A stretch of DNA of 64,000 nt from Corallococcus caeni (GCF_036245865.1 NZ_BTTW01000001.1:1612001-1676000); one strand, 5' to 3'. Counted from the first letter of the stretch, positions 39,998 to 54,831 are shown. Numbers and translations: made by a program. The notes: generated from the sequence alone by a model not told the origin.

Positions 39998-41587
39998 CTA
40001 CGGCTGGCGCCGGTACACGTGCAGCGGCGAGGAGAAGCCGTCCTGCTCATGGTACGCCACGCCGTCGAGCGTCAGCATCCGCCCGTCCAGCTTCACGCCC
40101 GGGTCCTTCACCAGCGAGCCCCCGTCGAAGCGCACCAGCACCTCCGGGCGCGCGTCCCCCAGGCGCTGGCGGAAGGTGTCCCAGCGCACGCGCGCCATGC
40201 GCATCTCCGGCAGCCCGGAGAAGAACGCCACCTGCAGGTCCATGTAGCGCGGGTCGTCGTCGATGGCCGCCGCGCCGCCCTTCGCCGCCACCTCCTCCTT
40301 GAGGAAGCGCGCCACCTGCATCACCGCCACGGGGTTCGTGGACGTGGGGCTCACCGGGCGCAGCGAGTCGTGCAGCCCGCCCTCGGTGCGGAAGGTGTAG
40401 ATGCCCAGCGCCACCGGCATCACCACCGCCAGCACCGCGCTCACGCCCACCACCGCCCGGCGCGCGAAGTCACCCCGGCTGCCCACCACCGCCGCCAGAC
40501 CCGGCGCCAGGAACACGGGCACCAGCACCAGCTGCGTCACCGTGAAGCGGGCCAGGGGCACGAAGCTCAGGAGCACGGCCGCGCGGAAGGTGAAGTACAG
40601 CGCGGGCAGCACCGCCATCACCACCAGCCAGCGCGTCTCCGGGTGCTTCTTCCATGCGCGCACCATGCCCACCCCGCCCAGGAGCGCCACGCCCGGCGTC
40701 AGCGTGAAGAGCGCCACCGCGGGCCAGAACCCCAGCTGCTGCAGCCGCCAGCCCAGCGCGCCGCCCGCGCCGCCGGAGTCGGCCACCCACTGCTTGTGGA
40801 AGTCCTCCACCGCCTTGATGGGGAAGAACGGGTCGCCGTGCGCCAGCTCGTTGCCCTGCATCCACAACAGCGGGAACGGCAGGCACACCAGGCCAAAGCC
40901 CACCGCGCGCGTGAGCGACGCCACCCGGTCCTCGCTGCTGAACACCAGCGCCACCGTGATGAGCGGGATGTACAGCCACGCGTCGTAGCGCAGCGCGCAC
41001 GCGAAGTTGAGCAGCACCGCGCCCCAGAACAGCGGCTGGAAGCGGTTCTCCTCCACCCCTTCCGCCACCAGCGCGAAGACGGCCAGCATGAAGAACAGCG
41101 ACACCGCCTCGCTGCCCGCGGTGGTGGAGAACTGCAGGTGCATGCCCCACGCGCTGAAGGCCAGCCCCGCGGCCACGCCCGCGCGCCAGCCGAACAGCCG
41201 CCGCGTCAGCGCGAACAGCGGCACCACCGACAGCACGCCGAACACCAGGCTCACCAGCCGGCCCGCCACGTCGCGCTCGAACACCGACAGCACCGCGCCC
41301 ACCAGGTACAGGTGCAGCGGGCCGAACTGGTACGTGCCGTCCTTGTACGAGGTGATGACGTGCGGCGCGGCCAGCCACCGCTCCGCCAGCTCCGTGCGCA
41401 CCACCGCGTCACCGAAGAGGTTCTCGTTGATGAAGAACACCCCCAACCGGGGGAGCAGCGCCGCTACCAGCAACAGGCCCACCAACCACCGGGTGGACGG
41501 CTCGGGCTGGGGTGCGGGCACCGCGGACAGGCCGGGCACGGCGGCGGAAGGGGAAGCAAGGGCGGCGGGACTCGATGCGGGAACCAT
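39998..41587 (-). CDS. GT39-like (PMT/ArnT-type) membrane glycosyltransferase
   Basis: 529 residues with ~9-11 membrane segments. The first loop after TM1 has NENLFGDAVVRTELAERWL, matching the GT-C pattern in which an acidic residue acts in catalysis. Further landmarks are TYQFGPLHLYLVGAVL, SLVFGVLSVVPLFALTRRLFG and WLYIPLITVALVF. The C-terminal ~110 residues are soluble and mixed alpha/beta. GT-C enzymes use lipid-linked sugars to modify proteins or lipids in the periplasm. The family call is solid; donor and acceptor are unknown. Confidence 0.83.
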   Translation of the reverse strand: MVPASSPAALASPSAAVPGLSAVPAPQPEPSTRWLVGLLLVAALLPRLGVFFINENLFGDAVVRTELAERWLAAPHVITSYKDGTYQFGPLHLYLVGAVLSVFERDVAGRLVSLVFGVLSVVPLFALTRRLFGWRAGVAAGLAFSAWGMHLQFSTTAGSEAVSLFFMLAVFALVAEGVEENRFQPLFWGAVLLNFACALRYDAWLYIPLITVALVFSSEDRVASLTRAVGFGLVCLPFPLLWMQGNELAHGDPFFPIKAVEDFHKQWVADSGGAGGALGWRLQQLGFWPAVALFTLTPGVALLGGVGMVRAWKKHPETRWLVVMAVLPALYFTFRAAVLLSFVPLARFTVTQLVLVPVFLAPGLAAVVGSRGDFARRAVVGVSAVLAVVMPVALGIYTFRTEGGLHDSLRPVSPTSTNPVAVMQVARFLKEEVAAKGGAAAIDDDPRYMDLQVAFFSGLPEMRMARVRWDTFRQRLGDARPEVLVRFDGGSLVKDPGVKLDGRMLTLDGVAYHEQDGFSSPLHVYRRQP

Positions 41588-42154
41588 GGCGCGCGCGAGG
41601 ATACGCAGGCAGGGCTCAAAGCCAAGCCAGCGACCCTCCCACCTGCCTGATGCCCGCCCGCCTGCCCCGCCCCGCGCGCCAAATCCCCGGGCACCGGGGG
41701 GTTCGCGCCGTTACGCACCCTTCCGGGCGGGACGGAACCGGTGCGCCGGCCGTCACGCCGACATGTGGAGCGGACACGGACGCCGCCCCACAGTGAGGGC
41801 CTGCCTGGACGGGGTGTCCTCCAGCGGAAGGCCAAGCGTCGGGAAGTACGCGCTTGAGCGAGGTGGGACCGGACACATCGCACCGGGGGGGCTCCTCCCA
41901 GCGCGCGTCCCGGTCCTTATAATCGAAGTGCCTTTTCACCCCGTGGAGGAGGGCGGCTCCCCTCCGACACGAGCCGAACGCGCGGTCCCACTCCGCGGCG
42001 GGGTCCCGAAGGGGCTGAAGCATCGCGATTGTCGTCGCCTGGGACCTCTTCGGAGTGGGTGTGGAATGGCCTTCCAGCCCTCCAGGTTCACCATGTTGGC
42101 CCCCCGGAAGCACGCGAGTCCTCGCGTCCTCCTGGGAGGCTACGAGGGAGAGAC
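41588..42154. promoter_or_regulatory. 567-base leader upstream of prkA with a candidate -10 box
   Basis: No convincing gene lies here; open frames are antisense or extend neighbours. TATAAT at 41918-41923 is a perfect -10 hexamer, rare in this GC-rich sequence, but the bases 17 upstream (CTCCCA) do not match a -35. It lies about 230 bases before the prkA ATG. The region must also hold the promoter of the divergent glycosyltransferase gene. Confidence 0.35.
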
Positions 42155-44218
<2,064 letters not shown>

Positions 44219-44252
44219 CGCCTAGCGACTTGCCCAAGAGGGACGTGACACC

Positions 44253-45362
44253 GTGACCTTGAAGATCCACCAGGACCACTCCCGCTTCAAACAGATCGTC
44301 CGCGGGAAGATCAAAGCCAACCTGCGCAAGTACGTGCAGAAGGGCGAGATGCTGGGCAAGAAGGGCAAGGATGCCATCAGCATCCCCATCCCCTTCATCG
44401 ACATCCCGCGCTTCAAGTACGGCCACAAGGAGCAGGGCGGCGTCGGACAGGGTGACGGTGACGTAGGTCAGCAGCTCGGCCCCGGGGCGGTAGAGCCCGG
44501 GGACGGGCACCAGGCCGGCCAGGGCGAGGGAGACCACGCCCTGGAGGTGGACGTCACGCTGGAGGAGCTGGCGCAGATCCTTGGGGAAGAGCTCCAGCTG
44601 CCGCGGATTGAGCGGCGGCAGAACGAGCGCATCGTCACGCAGAAGGTGAAGTACACGGGCGTCAACACCACGGGCCCGGAGTCGCTGCGCCACTTCAAGC
44701 GCACCTTCAAGCAGGCCCTGAAGCGGCAGATCGCCACCGGCACCTACGACCCGAAGATGCCGGTCATCATCCCCACGCGCGAGGACCGCCGCTACCGCAG
44801 CTACAAGCTGCAGGAGCTGCCGGAGACGAACGCGGTCATCATCTACATGATGGACGTGTCCGGTTCGATGGGGGACGAGCAGAAGGAGATCGTCCGCATC
44901 GAGAGCTTCTGGCTCGATACGTGGCTCAAGCACCAGTACAAGGGCCTGGAGTCGCGCTACATCATCCACGACGCGGTGGCGCGCGAAGTGGACCGCGACA
45001 CGTTCTTCCACACCCGCGAGTCCGGCGGGACGATGATCTCCAGCGCGTACAAGCTGTGCCGGGACATCATCCAGGCGGACTACCCGAAGAGCGCGTGGAA
45101 CATCTACCCGTTCCACTTCAGCGACGGGGACAACTGGAGCGCGGACGACACGCGCCAGTGCATCGAGATGCTCCGCAACGACATCCTCCCGCAGGTGAAC
45201 CAGTTCGCCTACGGGCAGGTGGAGTCCCCCTACGGCAGCGGGCAGTTCATCAAGGACCTGCGCGAGGCGGTGGGTGACACGACCAACGTCGCGCTGAGCG
45301 AGATCTCCGACAAGGACGCCATCTACGCCTCCATCAAGGACTTCCTCGGCAAGGGGCGCTGA
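44253..45362 (+). CDS. YeaH/YhbH-type DUF444 protein with von Willebrand A domain
   Basis: 369 residues from GTG 44253, with GAGGGA about ten bases upstream. The protein starts with [18 protein letters not shown] and a basic helix, has a Gly-rich [11 protein letters not shown] linker, then [18 protein letters not shown] and a VWA domain with MIDAS motif [33 protein letters not shown] and [14 protein letters not shown] follow. All are marks of the DUF444 partner of PrkA. It lies 34 bases after prkA. Length is slightly short against YeaH (427) because the middle linker is reduced. Confidence 0.93.
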   Translation: MTLKIHQDHSRFKQIVRGKIKANLRKYVQKGEMLGKKGKDAISIPIPFIDIPRFKYGHKEQGGVGQGDGDVGQQLGPGAVEPGDGHQAGQGEGDHALEVDVTLEELAQILGEELQLPRIERRQNERIVTQKVKYTGVNTTGPESLRHFKRTFKQALKRQIATGTYDPKMPVIIPTREDRRYRSYKLQELPETNAVIIYMMDVSGSMGDEQKEIVRIESFWLDTWLKHQYKGLESRYIIHDAVAREVDRDTFFHTRESGGTMISSAYKLCRDIIQADYPKSAWNIYPFHFSDGDNWSADDTRQCIEMLRNDILPQVNQFAYGQVESPYGSGQFIKDLREAVGDTTNVALSEISDKDAIYASIKDFLGKGR

Positions 45363-45405
45363 CGAAGAGCGCTTCTGTCTCATCCCCCACCGGAGCCACC
45401 GCCCC

Positions 45406-46899
45406 ATGCCCAAGAGCCTCACACCGCGACTCGCAGCGCTTCGGGATGAAATCCACGGCTACGCCAAGGAGTTCGGCCTGGATTTCTTCGACACCGTCTT
45501 CGAGATGGTGTCCTACGACGAGATGAACATGGTGGCCGCCTACGGCGGCTTCCCCACCCGCTATCCCCACTGGCGCTGGGGCATGGAGTACGAGCAGCTG
45601 GCGAAGGGGTACGAGTACGGGCTGTCGAAGATCTACGAGCTCGTCATCAACAACGACCCCTGCTACGCCTACTTGATGGAGAGCAACCCGGAGGTGGACC
45701 AGAAGCTGGTGATGGCCCACGTCTACGGTCACTGCGACTTCTTCAAGAACAACTTCTCCTTCCGGCACACCAACCGCCGGATGATTGACGACATGGCCAA
45801 CCACGCCACCCGCGTCCGGCGGTGGGTGGACAAGATTGGCGTGGAGAAGGTGGAGGACTTCATCGACCGGACGCTGTCGCTGGAGAACCTCATCGACCAG
45901 CACGCGCCCCACATCCGCCGCAACCCGGATCCGCAGCGCGCGGAGGAGGAGGCGAAGTCCAACGAGCGCGTGGAGGGCTTCAAGGTGAACCGCGAGTACA
46001 TGCGCGGCTTCATCAACCCCTCCGAGTTCATGGACTCCCAGCGCAAGCGCGCGGAGGACGAGAAGCAGCAGCGCAAGCGCTTCCCGGAGCGCCCGCAGCG
46101 TGACGTGCTCTACTTCCTGCTGGAGCACGCGCCGCTGGAGCCGTGGGAGGTGGACATCCTCTCCATCCTGCGCGACGAGGCGTACTACTTCGCGCCGCAG
46201 GGCCAGACGAAGATCATGAACGAGGGGTGGGCCAGCTACTGGCACTCCACCATCATGACCCGCCGGGCGCTGCGGGACGATGAGATCATCGACTACGCGG
46301 ACCACCACTCCGGCACCATGGGCGTGCGCCCCGGCGCCATCAACCCGTACAAGCTGGGCATCGAGCTGTGGCGGGACATCGAGGACCGGTGGAACAAGGG
46401 CAAGTTCGGCAAGGAGTGGGACGAGTGCGATGACCTTCGCGCGCGCCAGGCCTGGGACCGGAAGCTGGGCGCGGGGCGGGAGAAGATCTTCGAGGTGCGC
46501 AAGCACTACAACGACATCACCTTCATCGACACGTTCCTCACCGCCGAGTTCGCCCAGCAGCAGAAGCTCTTCGTCTACGGCTTCAACGACAAGCGCAACT
46601 CGTGGGAAATCCTGGACCGCGAGTTCCGCAAGGTGAAGAACAAGCTGCTCACGTCGCTCACCAACTTCGGCCAGCCCATCATCGAAGTGGTGGACGGCAA
46701 CTACGAGAACCGCTCGGAGCTGCTGCTCGCGCACAAGCACGACGGGCAGGACCTGAAGGGCGACTACGCGCGGGAGACGCTGCGCAACCTCCAGAGCCTC
46801 TGGCGCCGGCCGGTGAACATCGTCACCCGCTACGACGGCAAGGGGACCCTGCTGCGCTACGACGGGCAGCACCACTCGGAAAAGAAAGTGGAGCTGTAA
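45406..46899 (+). CDS. spoVR: SpoVR-family protein
   Basis: 497 residues. Family landmarks in order are [73 protein letters not shown], then [18 protein letters not shown] and a C-terminal strand-rich domain. SpoVR is needed for spore cortex formation in Bacillus, although the family is widespread in non-sporulating bacteria. The biochemical activity is not known; conserved His/Glu-rich segments hint at metal binding. It is the third gene of the prkA operon, with 43 bases between. Confidence 0.95.
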   Translation: MPKSLTPRLAALRDEIHGYAKEFGLDFFDTVFEMVSYDEMNMVAAYGGFPTRYPHWRWGMEYEQLAKGYEYGLSKIYELVINNDPCYAYLMESNPEVDQKLVMAHVYGHCDFFKNNFSFRHTNRRMIDDMANHATRVRRWVDKIGVEKVEDFIDRTLSLENLIDQHAPHIRRNPDPQRAEEEAKSNERVEGFKVNREYMRGFINPSEFMDSQRKRAEDEKQQRKRFPERPQRDVLYFLLEHAPLEPWEVDILSILRDEAYYFAPQGQTKIMNEGWASYWHSTIMTRRALRDDEIIDYADHHSGTMGVRPGAINPYKLGIELWRDIEDRWNKGKFGKEWDECDDLRARQAWDRKLGAGREKIFEVRKHYNDITFIDTFLTAEFAQQQKLFVYGFNDKRNSWEILDREFRKVKNKLLTSLTNFGQPIIEVVDGNYENRSELLLAHKHDGQDLKGDYARETLRNLQSLWRRPVNIVTRYDGKGTLLRYDGQHHSEKKVEL

Positions 46900-46994
46900 G
46901 GCCGGGGCACCGGAAGCAGGCAGGCGGGCTCGGGGAGTGCGGTCAGGATTTGGGCGGAGGACCAACAGTCCTCTACACTCCTGTATCGCCCCCC

Positions 46995-48185
46995 ATGAAG
47001 ACCGCTTCCTTCCTCTGCCTGGCCGCCCTCGGGGTGGCTTCGACGTCCGAAGCCGCCACCCATTTCGAAATCAAGAACCGCCGCATCGAGCCGCGCCAGA
47101 CGCTGGCGGGCGCGCTGCATGAAGCGGCGCTGCCCGACGCGCAGGTGGAGGCCGTCATCGCCGCGCTGGAGGGCGTGTTCGACTTCCGCAAGTCGCGCGT
47201 GGGCGACCAGTTCCGGCTGGTGATGCGCGACGGCGAGCTGGACTTCTTCGACTACCGCCAGAGCACCGTGGACGAGTGGCAGGTGCGCCGCGACGGGGAG
47301 AAGTACGTCGGCAGCAAGCGCTCCATCGAGGTGGAGAAGCAGGTGTCGCTCGTGTCGCTGGAGATCAACTCGTCCCTGTACGAGGCGACGCTGGCTGCGG
47401 GAGAGGACCCGTCCATCGGCCTGGTGCTGTCGGACGTGTTCGCGTGGGACATCGACTTCTACCGCGACGTGCGCAAGGGCGATAAGGCCAAGGCGCTGGT
47501 GGAGAAGTTCGTCTCCAAGGGCCGCGTGCTGCGCTACGGCGAGGTGCTGGCGGCCACGTATGAAGGCGGCCTGGTGGGCAACAAGCGCGTGTTCCGCTAC
47601 GTGCTGCCCAACGGCGAGGCCAACTTCTTCCAGGAGGACGGCGCCAGCGCGAAGAAGACCTTCCTCAAGAGCCCGCTGAAGTACGCGCACATCACCAGCA
47701 GCTTCGGGTCGCGATTCCACCCGGTGCTCCAGTACGTGAAGAACCACAACGGCGTGGACTACGGCACGCCCATTGGCACCCCGGTGTGGGCCGTGGCGGA
47801 CGGCACCGTCGTGTCCGCGGGCAACGCGGGCGCCGCGGGCAACATGGTGGTGCTGCGCCACGCCAACGGCATGGAGACGCAGTACATGCACCTGTCGCGC
47901 TTCGGCGACGGCGTGCGCTCCGGCCAGCGCGTGCGGCAGAAGCAGGTGATTGCCTACTCCGGCAACACCGGCCGCTCCACCGGCCCGCACCTGCACTTCG
48001 GCCTGAAGCGCAACGGCGCCTACGCCAACCCCCTCACCCAGAAGTTCCCCCGCGCGGATCCGCTGCCCAAGGAGCTGACGGCGGACTTCCTCGCCAAGGC
48101 GCACGACATGGCCCAGCAGCTGGACGCCGTGTCCGTGGCCGCCGTCGCCGGCAAGGCGGGCCCGCCGCCCGCCGCCGCGAAGTAA
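46995..48185 (+). CDS. M23 (LytM/gametolysin-like) peptidase with signal peptide
   Basis: 396 residues from ATG 46995; the frame is open further back into spoVR but the signal peptide (MKTASFLCLAALGVASTSEA) fixes the start. An N-terminal OapA/LysM-like region (RRIEPRQTLAGALHEAALP, FRKSRVGDQFRLVMRDG) precedes the M23 core: ITSSFGSRFHPVL, NHNGVDYGTPIGTPV (zinc ligands H, D), and the second zinc motif HLHFGLKRNG. It cleaves peptidoglycan cross-bridges in the periplasm. Complete catalytic residues suggest activity rather than a degenerate regulator. A strong stem-loop follows. Confidence 0.93.
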   Translation: MKTASFLCLAALGVASTSEAATHFEIKNRRIEPRQTLAGALHEAALPDAQVEAVIAALEGVFDFRKSRVGDQFRLVMRDGELDFFDYRQSTVDEWQVRRDGEKYVGSKRSIEVEKQVSLVSLEINSSLYEATLAAGEDPSIGLVLSDVFAWDIDFYRDVRKGDKAKALVEKFVSKGRVLRYGEVLAATYEGGLVGNKRVFRYVLPNGEANFFQEDGASAKKTFLKSPLKYAHITSSFGSRFHPVLQYVKNHNGVDYGTPIGTPVWAVADGTVVSAGNAGAAGNMVVLRHANGMETQYMHLSRFGDGVRSGQRVRQKQVIAYSGNTGRSTGPHLHFGLKRNGAYANPLTQKFPRADPLPKELTADFLAKAHDMAQQLDAVSVAAVAGKAGPPPAAAK

Positions 48186-48213
48186 CGGCACACCGCCCAC
48201 GTGCAAGGCCCCC

Positions 48214-48255
48214 GGGCCCCCTCCCCTTCACGGTGGAGCGGGGCCCGTCGCTTTT
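48214..48255 (+). terminator. Rho-independent terminator after the M23 peptidase gene
   Basis: GGGCCCC (48214-48220) pairs with GGGGCCC (48240-48246), extended inward by TCC/GGA pairs, and is followed by GTCGCTTTT ending at 48255. It sits between convergent stops and can serve the plus strand. Confidence 0.65.
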
Positions 48256-48265
48256 CGCCGGGCCG

Positions 48266-48853
48266 TCAGGCCCACTCGATGAGGAACTCGGAGTCGCCCA
48301 GGCCCCGCTCGGTGCCCCGCACGTGGCCCTCGCGGTGGAGCGCGGTGAGGACGCCGCCGAGGATGCCCTCGTGGACCTGCACGGGCAGCAGGTCCCCCTT
48401 GAAGGTCAGCCGCACGCGCTTGTCGCCCAGGGCCAGGTACTCGCGCTGCCCGTAGCTGACGGCGGTGCCGTACGAGGCGGGCGCGTTGCTGTACATGCGC
48501 TTGGGGTCGCCCGCGCCCGCGGTGAGGCGCAGGAGCGTCTGCCCCACCGTGGACTCGAAGAAGGTCCCGACGATGGCCTCCCCGCACGCCCGCAGGGCGG
48601 CTTCGCGCGTGCCGTACCCGGGCTGGAGCGCCTCCGACGCAAAGCCAATCAACCGCAGGAAGTCCACCGCCGGGTAGGAGAAGAAGTCCACCGGGCTGCG
48701 CTGCATGAGCGGCGCGCGCAGGCGCTCCGCGGCGTCGCGCCCCAGCCGCTCATGCGTCAGCCGCAGCACCGCCGCGAAGCTCAACCCCCGCACGGTGTCC
48801 CCGGGCCGGGTCAGGGCGATGCGCTGCTCCAGGTCGTCCAGGGGGAGGGACAT
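48266..48853 (-). CDS. DUF2378 / TIGR02265-family protein (myxobacterial paralogue)
   Basis: 195 residues, normal for the family. Signatures are RPGDTVRGLSFAAVLRL near the N-terminus, VDFFSYPAVDFLRLIGFASE, AIVGTFFESTVGQTLLRLTAG, GDPKRMYSNAPASYGTAVSYG and the last strand DSEFLIEWA. This family was defined from the many paralogues in Myxococcus and is nearly limited to this group. Function is unknown; the fold is thought to be heme-nitric-oxide-binding-like. It stands alone, with weak ribosome site, and converges on the M23 gene. Confidence 0.88.
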   Translation of the reverse strand: MSLPLDDLEQRIALTRPGDTVRGLSFAAVLRLTHERLGRDAAERLRAPLMQRSPVDFFSYPAVDFLRLIGFASEALQPGYGTREAALRACGEAIVGTFFESTVGQTLLRLTAGAGDPKRMYSNAPASYGTAVSYGQREYLALGDKRVRLTFKGDLLPVQVHEGILGGVLTALHREGHVRGTERGLGDSEFLIEWA

Positions 48854-49131
48854 TCGCTTGCGTTGTACTCCAATTCCACGTGCTTCCGGTCTCTCTCCGA
48901 AGGCGGCTTCACATGTCTGTCATTCCCTGGGGCCGCGTCGCGTCACGGCGGGTCGTGGGGCACCTTCCCTCCCTGGCGGGGGAAGCGGCCGACCCCGAGC
49001 GGGGGGCGTGGGTTTCCCCTGCCCTGGGCTGGCGTGACACGGTAGCCTTCCGTCATGGCCGCCCCGCGTCAAAAGCGCGGGCGCTTCCGGCAGCACTTCA
49101 ACCCCTTCTCGAACCTCGAGACGACCGACTT

Positions 49132-51639
<2,508 letters not shown>

Positions 51640-51646
51640 CTCCGCC

Positions 51647-52117
51647 ATGAGCACGGGCCCATCCCCTTCAGAAGAGAGCCGACAGGCCGGCCGCGAGCAG
51701 TTGGAGCGGTGGGTGCTGGACTTCACCGACGCATTCAACCGCGACGACCTGGACGCGGTGATGGGCTGGTTCCACCCGGACGCCGTCTACGAGACGTATG
51801 ACGGCGTCCACTGCCGGGGGCTCGCGGCCATTCGCGCCGCCTTCGCCCCGCAGTTCCGGGGGGACTTCGGGCGCATCCGCTTCCTCACGGAGGACCTGGT
51901 GGTGGACGCGCCCGCGGGCAAGGTGGTGCTTCGCTGGAGGTGCCAGCACGACCTGTCCGGCCCGGGCGCGCTCAAGCCGTGGCTGTACCGGCTGATGTAT
52001 GGCCGGGACTTCGGCTGGTACGGGCTGGACGTGCTGCACTGGGAGAACGGCCGCCTGCGCGAGAAGCGGACCTACGCGCAGGCGGGGCTCCCGAAGGTGC
52101 GGCGCGGGCCGGCGTGA
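51647..52117 (+). CDS. SnoaL/NTF2-like protein
   Basis: 156 residues. The cone-shaped NTF2 fold is suggested by helix WVLDFTDAFNRDDLDAVMGWF, strand AVYETYDGVHCRG, helix AAIRAAFAPQFRG and paired strands KVVLRWRCQHDLSG and GLDVLHWENGRLREKRTY. The D-D-L-D-A-V-M phrase is the typical SnoaL opening. Such proteins can be small isomerases/hydrolases or binding proteins. The GGAGTGA ribosome site overlaps the glgP stop, so the two are probably cotranslated. Specific role unknown. Confidence 0.8.
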   Translation: MSTGPSPSEESRQAGREQLERWVLDFTDAFNRDDLDAVMGWFHPDAVYETYDGVHCRGLAAIRAAFAPQFRGDFGRIRFLTEDLVVDAPAGKVVLRWRCQHDLSGPGALKPWLYRLMYGRDFGWYGLDVLHWENGRLREKRTYAQAGLPKVRRGPA

Positions 52118-52135
52118 AGCGGCCCACGCCAGGGC

Positions 52136-54088
52136 TCACGCGGCCTTGTTGAGCCAGGCCTCGTACGCGCGGAAGTCGTAGTCGCGGCCCAGGAACCGGT
52201 GCACCAGTCGGGCGGCGTCGTCGGAGCCGCCCGGCTCCAGCACCGCGCGGCGGTAGGCCTGCGCGGGCTCCGGGTTGAGCAGGCCCTTCGTCTGGAACAC
52301 CGTGAAGAGGTCCTTCGCGATGACGAGCGACCACATGTACGTGTAGTAGTTGGACGAGTACCCGTCCAGGTGCCCGAAGGTGAGGTGGAAGTACGTGCCC
52401 TCCAGGTACGGGAAGGGGACGTACTGGCTCTGCAGCTCGCGCACGAGCGCGGTGGCGTCCAGGTTCTTCGGGTCGCGCCGGTACAGCTCCAGGCTGAGCG
52501 CCGCGTAGAACATCTGCTGGCGCACGAAGAGGCCCTTGCCGAACTCGTCCGCGGCGAGCATGCGCTCCACCAGCTCCGCGGGCAGCGCCTCCCCCGTCTG
52601 GTAGTGCTTCGCGAAGGTCTGCAGGCACGTCACGTCGCGCGCCCACTCCTCCAGCATCTGTGAAGGGGCCTCCACGAAGTCCCACTCCGTGCGCACGCCG
52701 GACAGGCCCGCCCACTTCGTGTGGCCACCGAAGATGTGGTGCAAGAGGTGCCCGAACTCGTGGAAGAAGGTCTCCACGTCGCCGTGCTGCATGAGCGCGG
52801 GCTCCGCGCCGGGCTTGGGGAAGTTGCAGATGAGCGCGCCTTCCGGAAGCCGCCGCCCCGCCTTGCCGCTGGTCAGCGTGAACTGGGCCGCGTGCTTGTA
52901 CTTGTCCGCGCGCAGGTGCATGTCCAGGAAGAAGCGGCCCTTGAGCGTGGCGCCCTCATAGACGTCGTAGGCCTCCACGTCCGGGTGCCACACCGGCACG
53001 TCCTTCACCGGCTTGTAGGTGACGCCGAACAGGCGCGCGGTGAGATCCAACACGCCCTGCTTCACGCGCGTGTATTCAAAGTAGGGGCGCACCGTCTGCG
53101 AGTCGAAGGCGTACTGCTCCGCCTTCACGCGGTCATCCAGGTAGCCGGAGTCCCAGGGGTCCACCCGGTCCGCCTTCGGGTCGTCCTTGCGCTTGCGCTC
53201 CAGGAGCACCGCGTAGTCGCGCTTCATGCGCTCCTCCGACGCGTCCGCGATCTTCCGGATGAAGGTGCCCGCGGCGTCCGCGGTGCGCACCATCTTGTCC
53301 TCGGTGGCGTAGGCGGCCCAGTGCGGGTAGCCCAGGAGCGTGGCCAGCTCGTGGCGCTTCTGGACCAGACTCTGGAGCACGCTCACGTTGGCGGGGTAGC
53401 CGCGCTGGCGGTTGGCGCGCCAGAGTTCCTCGCGGGCCTTGCCGTCGCGCGCGTAGGTGAGGAAGGGCACCAGGTCCGGGTAGTCCGTGGAGATGCGCAC
53501 CTGGCCGTCGTCGCCGGGGGCGTGCGCGCGCACGTAGTCCTGCGGCAGGCCGTCCAGCGCGGCCGGGGGCAGCGCCACCTTGCGGGTGTCCTGGCTGATG
53601 TTGCGGCTGAACTCCTGGCCAATGCGGACCAGCTCCTCCTGGAGCGCCTTCACCTTCGCGCGGGTGGCGTCGTCGCGGTCCACGCCGGCGCGGCGGAAGT
53701 CGCGCAGCACCTTCTCCATCCACTTGCGCGTGGCGGCGTCCTCGTTGGCCAGGCTCACGCCCGCCAGGACGTCGTAGACGCCCCGGTCCATGCGGATGTC
53801 GTTGGCCAGGTTCTCGATGGCCTGCTCGGCCTGCTCCGCGGCCTCGCGCAGGGCGGCCTCGGGGTGGGTGTGGCGCACGACGCTGGCGCGCGCGGCGGCG
53901 TCATCGAGCGCGGCGGAGGACTCGTCGAACAGCTCCAGCACCTCGCGGGGGGGCGTGGAGGCGGGCAGCGTCTTCAGGCGCGCGATGCCGTCGCGGGCCT
54001 TGGCCAGGGCCTCCTCGCTCGCGCGGCGGAACTCCTCCGGCGGGCAGGTGACATGGCGGGCGGCGTCGGGGACCAGGGGCTCGGACAC
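52136..54088 (-). CDS. M3-family oligopeptidase (thimet/Dcp-like)
   Basis: 650 residues from GTG 54088, preceded by GAGAGGAG at eight bases; the frame is open further upstream but with no better start. Zinc motif HEFGH (in VETFFHEFGHLLHHIFGG, about residue 440) with the third ligand region WDFVEAPSQMLEEW defines family M3. Other family phrases are FFLDMHLRADKYKHA and HLTFGHLDGYSSNYYTYMWS. There is no signal peptide, so it is a cytosolic peptide-degrading enzyme. Length is normal for oligopeptidase A / Dcp relatives. It converges with the SnoaL-like gene across 18 bases. Confidence 0.93.
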   Translation of the reverse strand: MSEPLVPDAARHVTCPPEEFRRASEEALAKARDGIARLKTLPASTPPREVLELFDESSAALDDAAARASVVRHTHPEAALREAAEQAEQAIENLANDIRMDRGVYDVLAGVSLANEDAATRKWMEKVLRDFRRAGVDRDDATRAKVKALQEELVRIGQEFSRNISQDTRKVALPPAALDGLPQDYVRAHAPGDDGQVRISTDYPDLVPFLTYARDGKAREELWRANRQRGYPANVSVLQSLVQKRHELATLLGYPHWAAYATEDKMVRTADAAGTFIRKIADASEERMKRDYAVLLERKRKDDPKADRVDPWDSGYLDDRVKAEQYAFDSQTVRPYFEYTRVKQGVLDLTARLFGVTYKPVKDVPVWHPDVEAYDVYEGATLKGRFFLDMHLRADKYKHAAQFTLTSGKAGRRLPEGALICNFPKPGAEPALMQHGDVETFFHEFGHLLHHIFGGHTKWAGLSGVRTEWDFVEAPSQMLEEWARDVTCLQTFAKHYQTGEALPAELVERMLAADEFGKGLFVRQQMFYAALSLELYRRDPKNLDATALVRELQSQYVPFPYLEGTYFHLTFGHLDGYSSNYYTYMWSLVIAKDLFTVFQTKGLLNPEPAQAYRRAVLEPGGSDDAARLVHRFLGRDYDFRAYEAWLNKAA

Positions 54089-54281
54089 GGGAAGGGCTCC
54101 TCTCAAGCCGTGGGTGTGCGGCGAAGGGCCCAAAGCTAATGCGCCCCGCACGCCCTGGCAGCATCCGTATTGCACGGCGAAGGCGGGTGGCGGGCAGTGG
54201 ACGCCCTCCCCTGCCCCGTCCGTCGGGCGGCGGACGGGCGGGCTTCAGCCAGTCGCCCCCCATGGGCGCCGCGGAGGGGGC

Positions 54282-54707
54282 TCATCGGAAGTCGATCGAC
54301 ACCTCGGCGATGCTGACCCGCAGTCCCCCCTCCAGCTCGGTGGTCGACACGTACAGCGTCTTGGTGCCAGGGGTGGTGGCTCGCACCTCCACGCGGTTCT
54401 GGCCCTGGTTGTCCGTGAGGCTTTTCTCCTGCCGGAGGGTGAAGCCATCGCCGGTGCCCATTTGCACGTTCACGGCGCGTCCGGACAGCGGCATGGCGTC
54501 CTCGTTGCGCACCGTGACCGTGACGACCATGGTGTCCTCACCGTTCGCCCTCAACGGATCCGCGCTCGGGGAGAGGTCCACCGAGCACTTCTCCGAGGCC
54601 ACCCGGGTGGAGGGGACCTTCGGCTCCTCGCCACAGCCCACCGGGACGCCCAGGGCCAGCAGTCCCATCACCAGACACCGAACCAGCAGCACGCGACGTG
54701 AAGACAT
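54282..54707 (-). CDS. Small lipoprotein with one bacterial Ig-like (Big_1-type) domain
   Basis: 141 residues. The lipoprotein signal ends at Cys 25 (LLALGVPVGC). The rest is a single ~95-residue Ig-like domain: PLRANGEDTMVVTVTVRNED, LSGRAVNVQMGTGDGF, and GQNRVEVRATTPGTKTLYVS. The same phrase set (NGxDxxVVTVTxxN, LSGRAVxVxxxxG, TTPGxKT) opens the huge lipoprotein next door, so this looks like a duplicated first domain. Exposed at the cell surface or periplasm; no binding partner evident. Confidence 0.8.
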   Translation of the reverse strand: MSSRRVLLVRCLVMGLLALGVPVGCGEEPKVPSTRVASEKCSVDLSPSADPLRANGEDTMVVTVTVRNEDAMPLSGRAVNVQMGTGDGFTLRQEKSLTDNQGQNRVEVRATTPGTKTLYVSTTELEGGLRVSIAEVSIDFR

Positions 54708-54792
54708 GAGCCTTCCTTCCCGGACAGCCCGCGCCCGGAGCGGGCATGCGGCGGGCGGAGTCTGTCATGGGCAGCGGTGCGCCAGGAACGGC

Positions 54793-54831
54793 GGAAGGCC
54801 GCCCCGGCGGGCGTGCCGGAGGCGGCCTTCC
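54793..54831 (-). terminator. Strong stem-loop after the giant Ig-like lipoprotein gene
   Basis: GGAAGGCCGCC (54793-54803) pairs perfectly with GGCGGCCTTCC (54821-54831). The stem continues inward with CCGGC/GCCGG (54804-54808 / 54815-54819), with a single bulged A. That gives 16 pairs. It begins 30 bases beyond the stop of the minus-strand gene. Confidence 0.6.
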
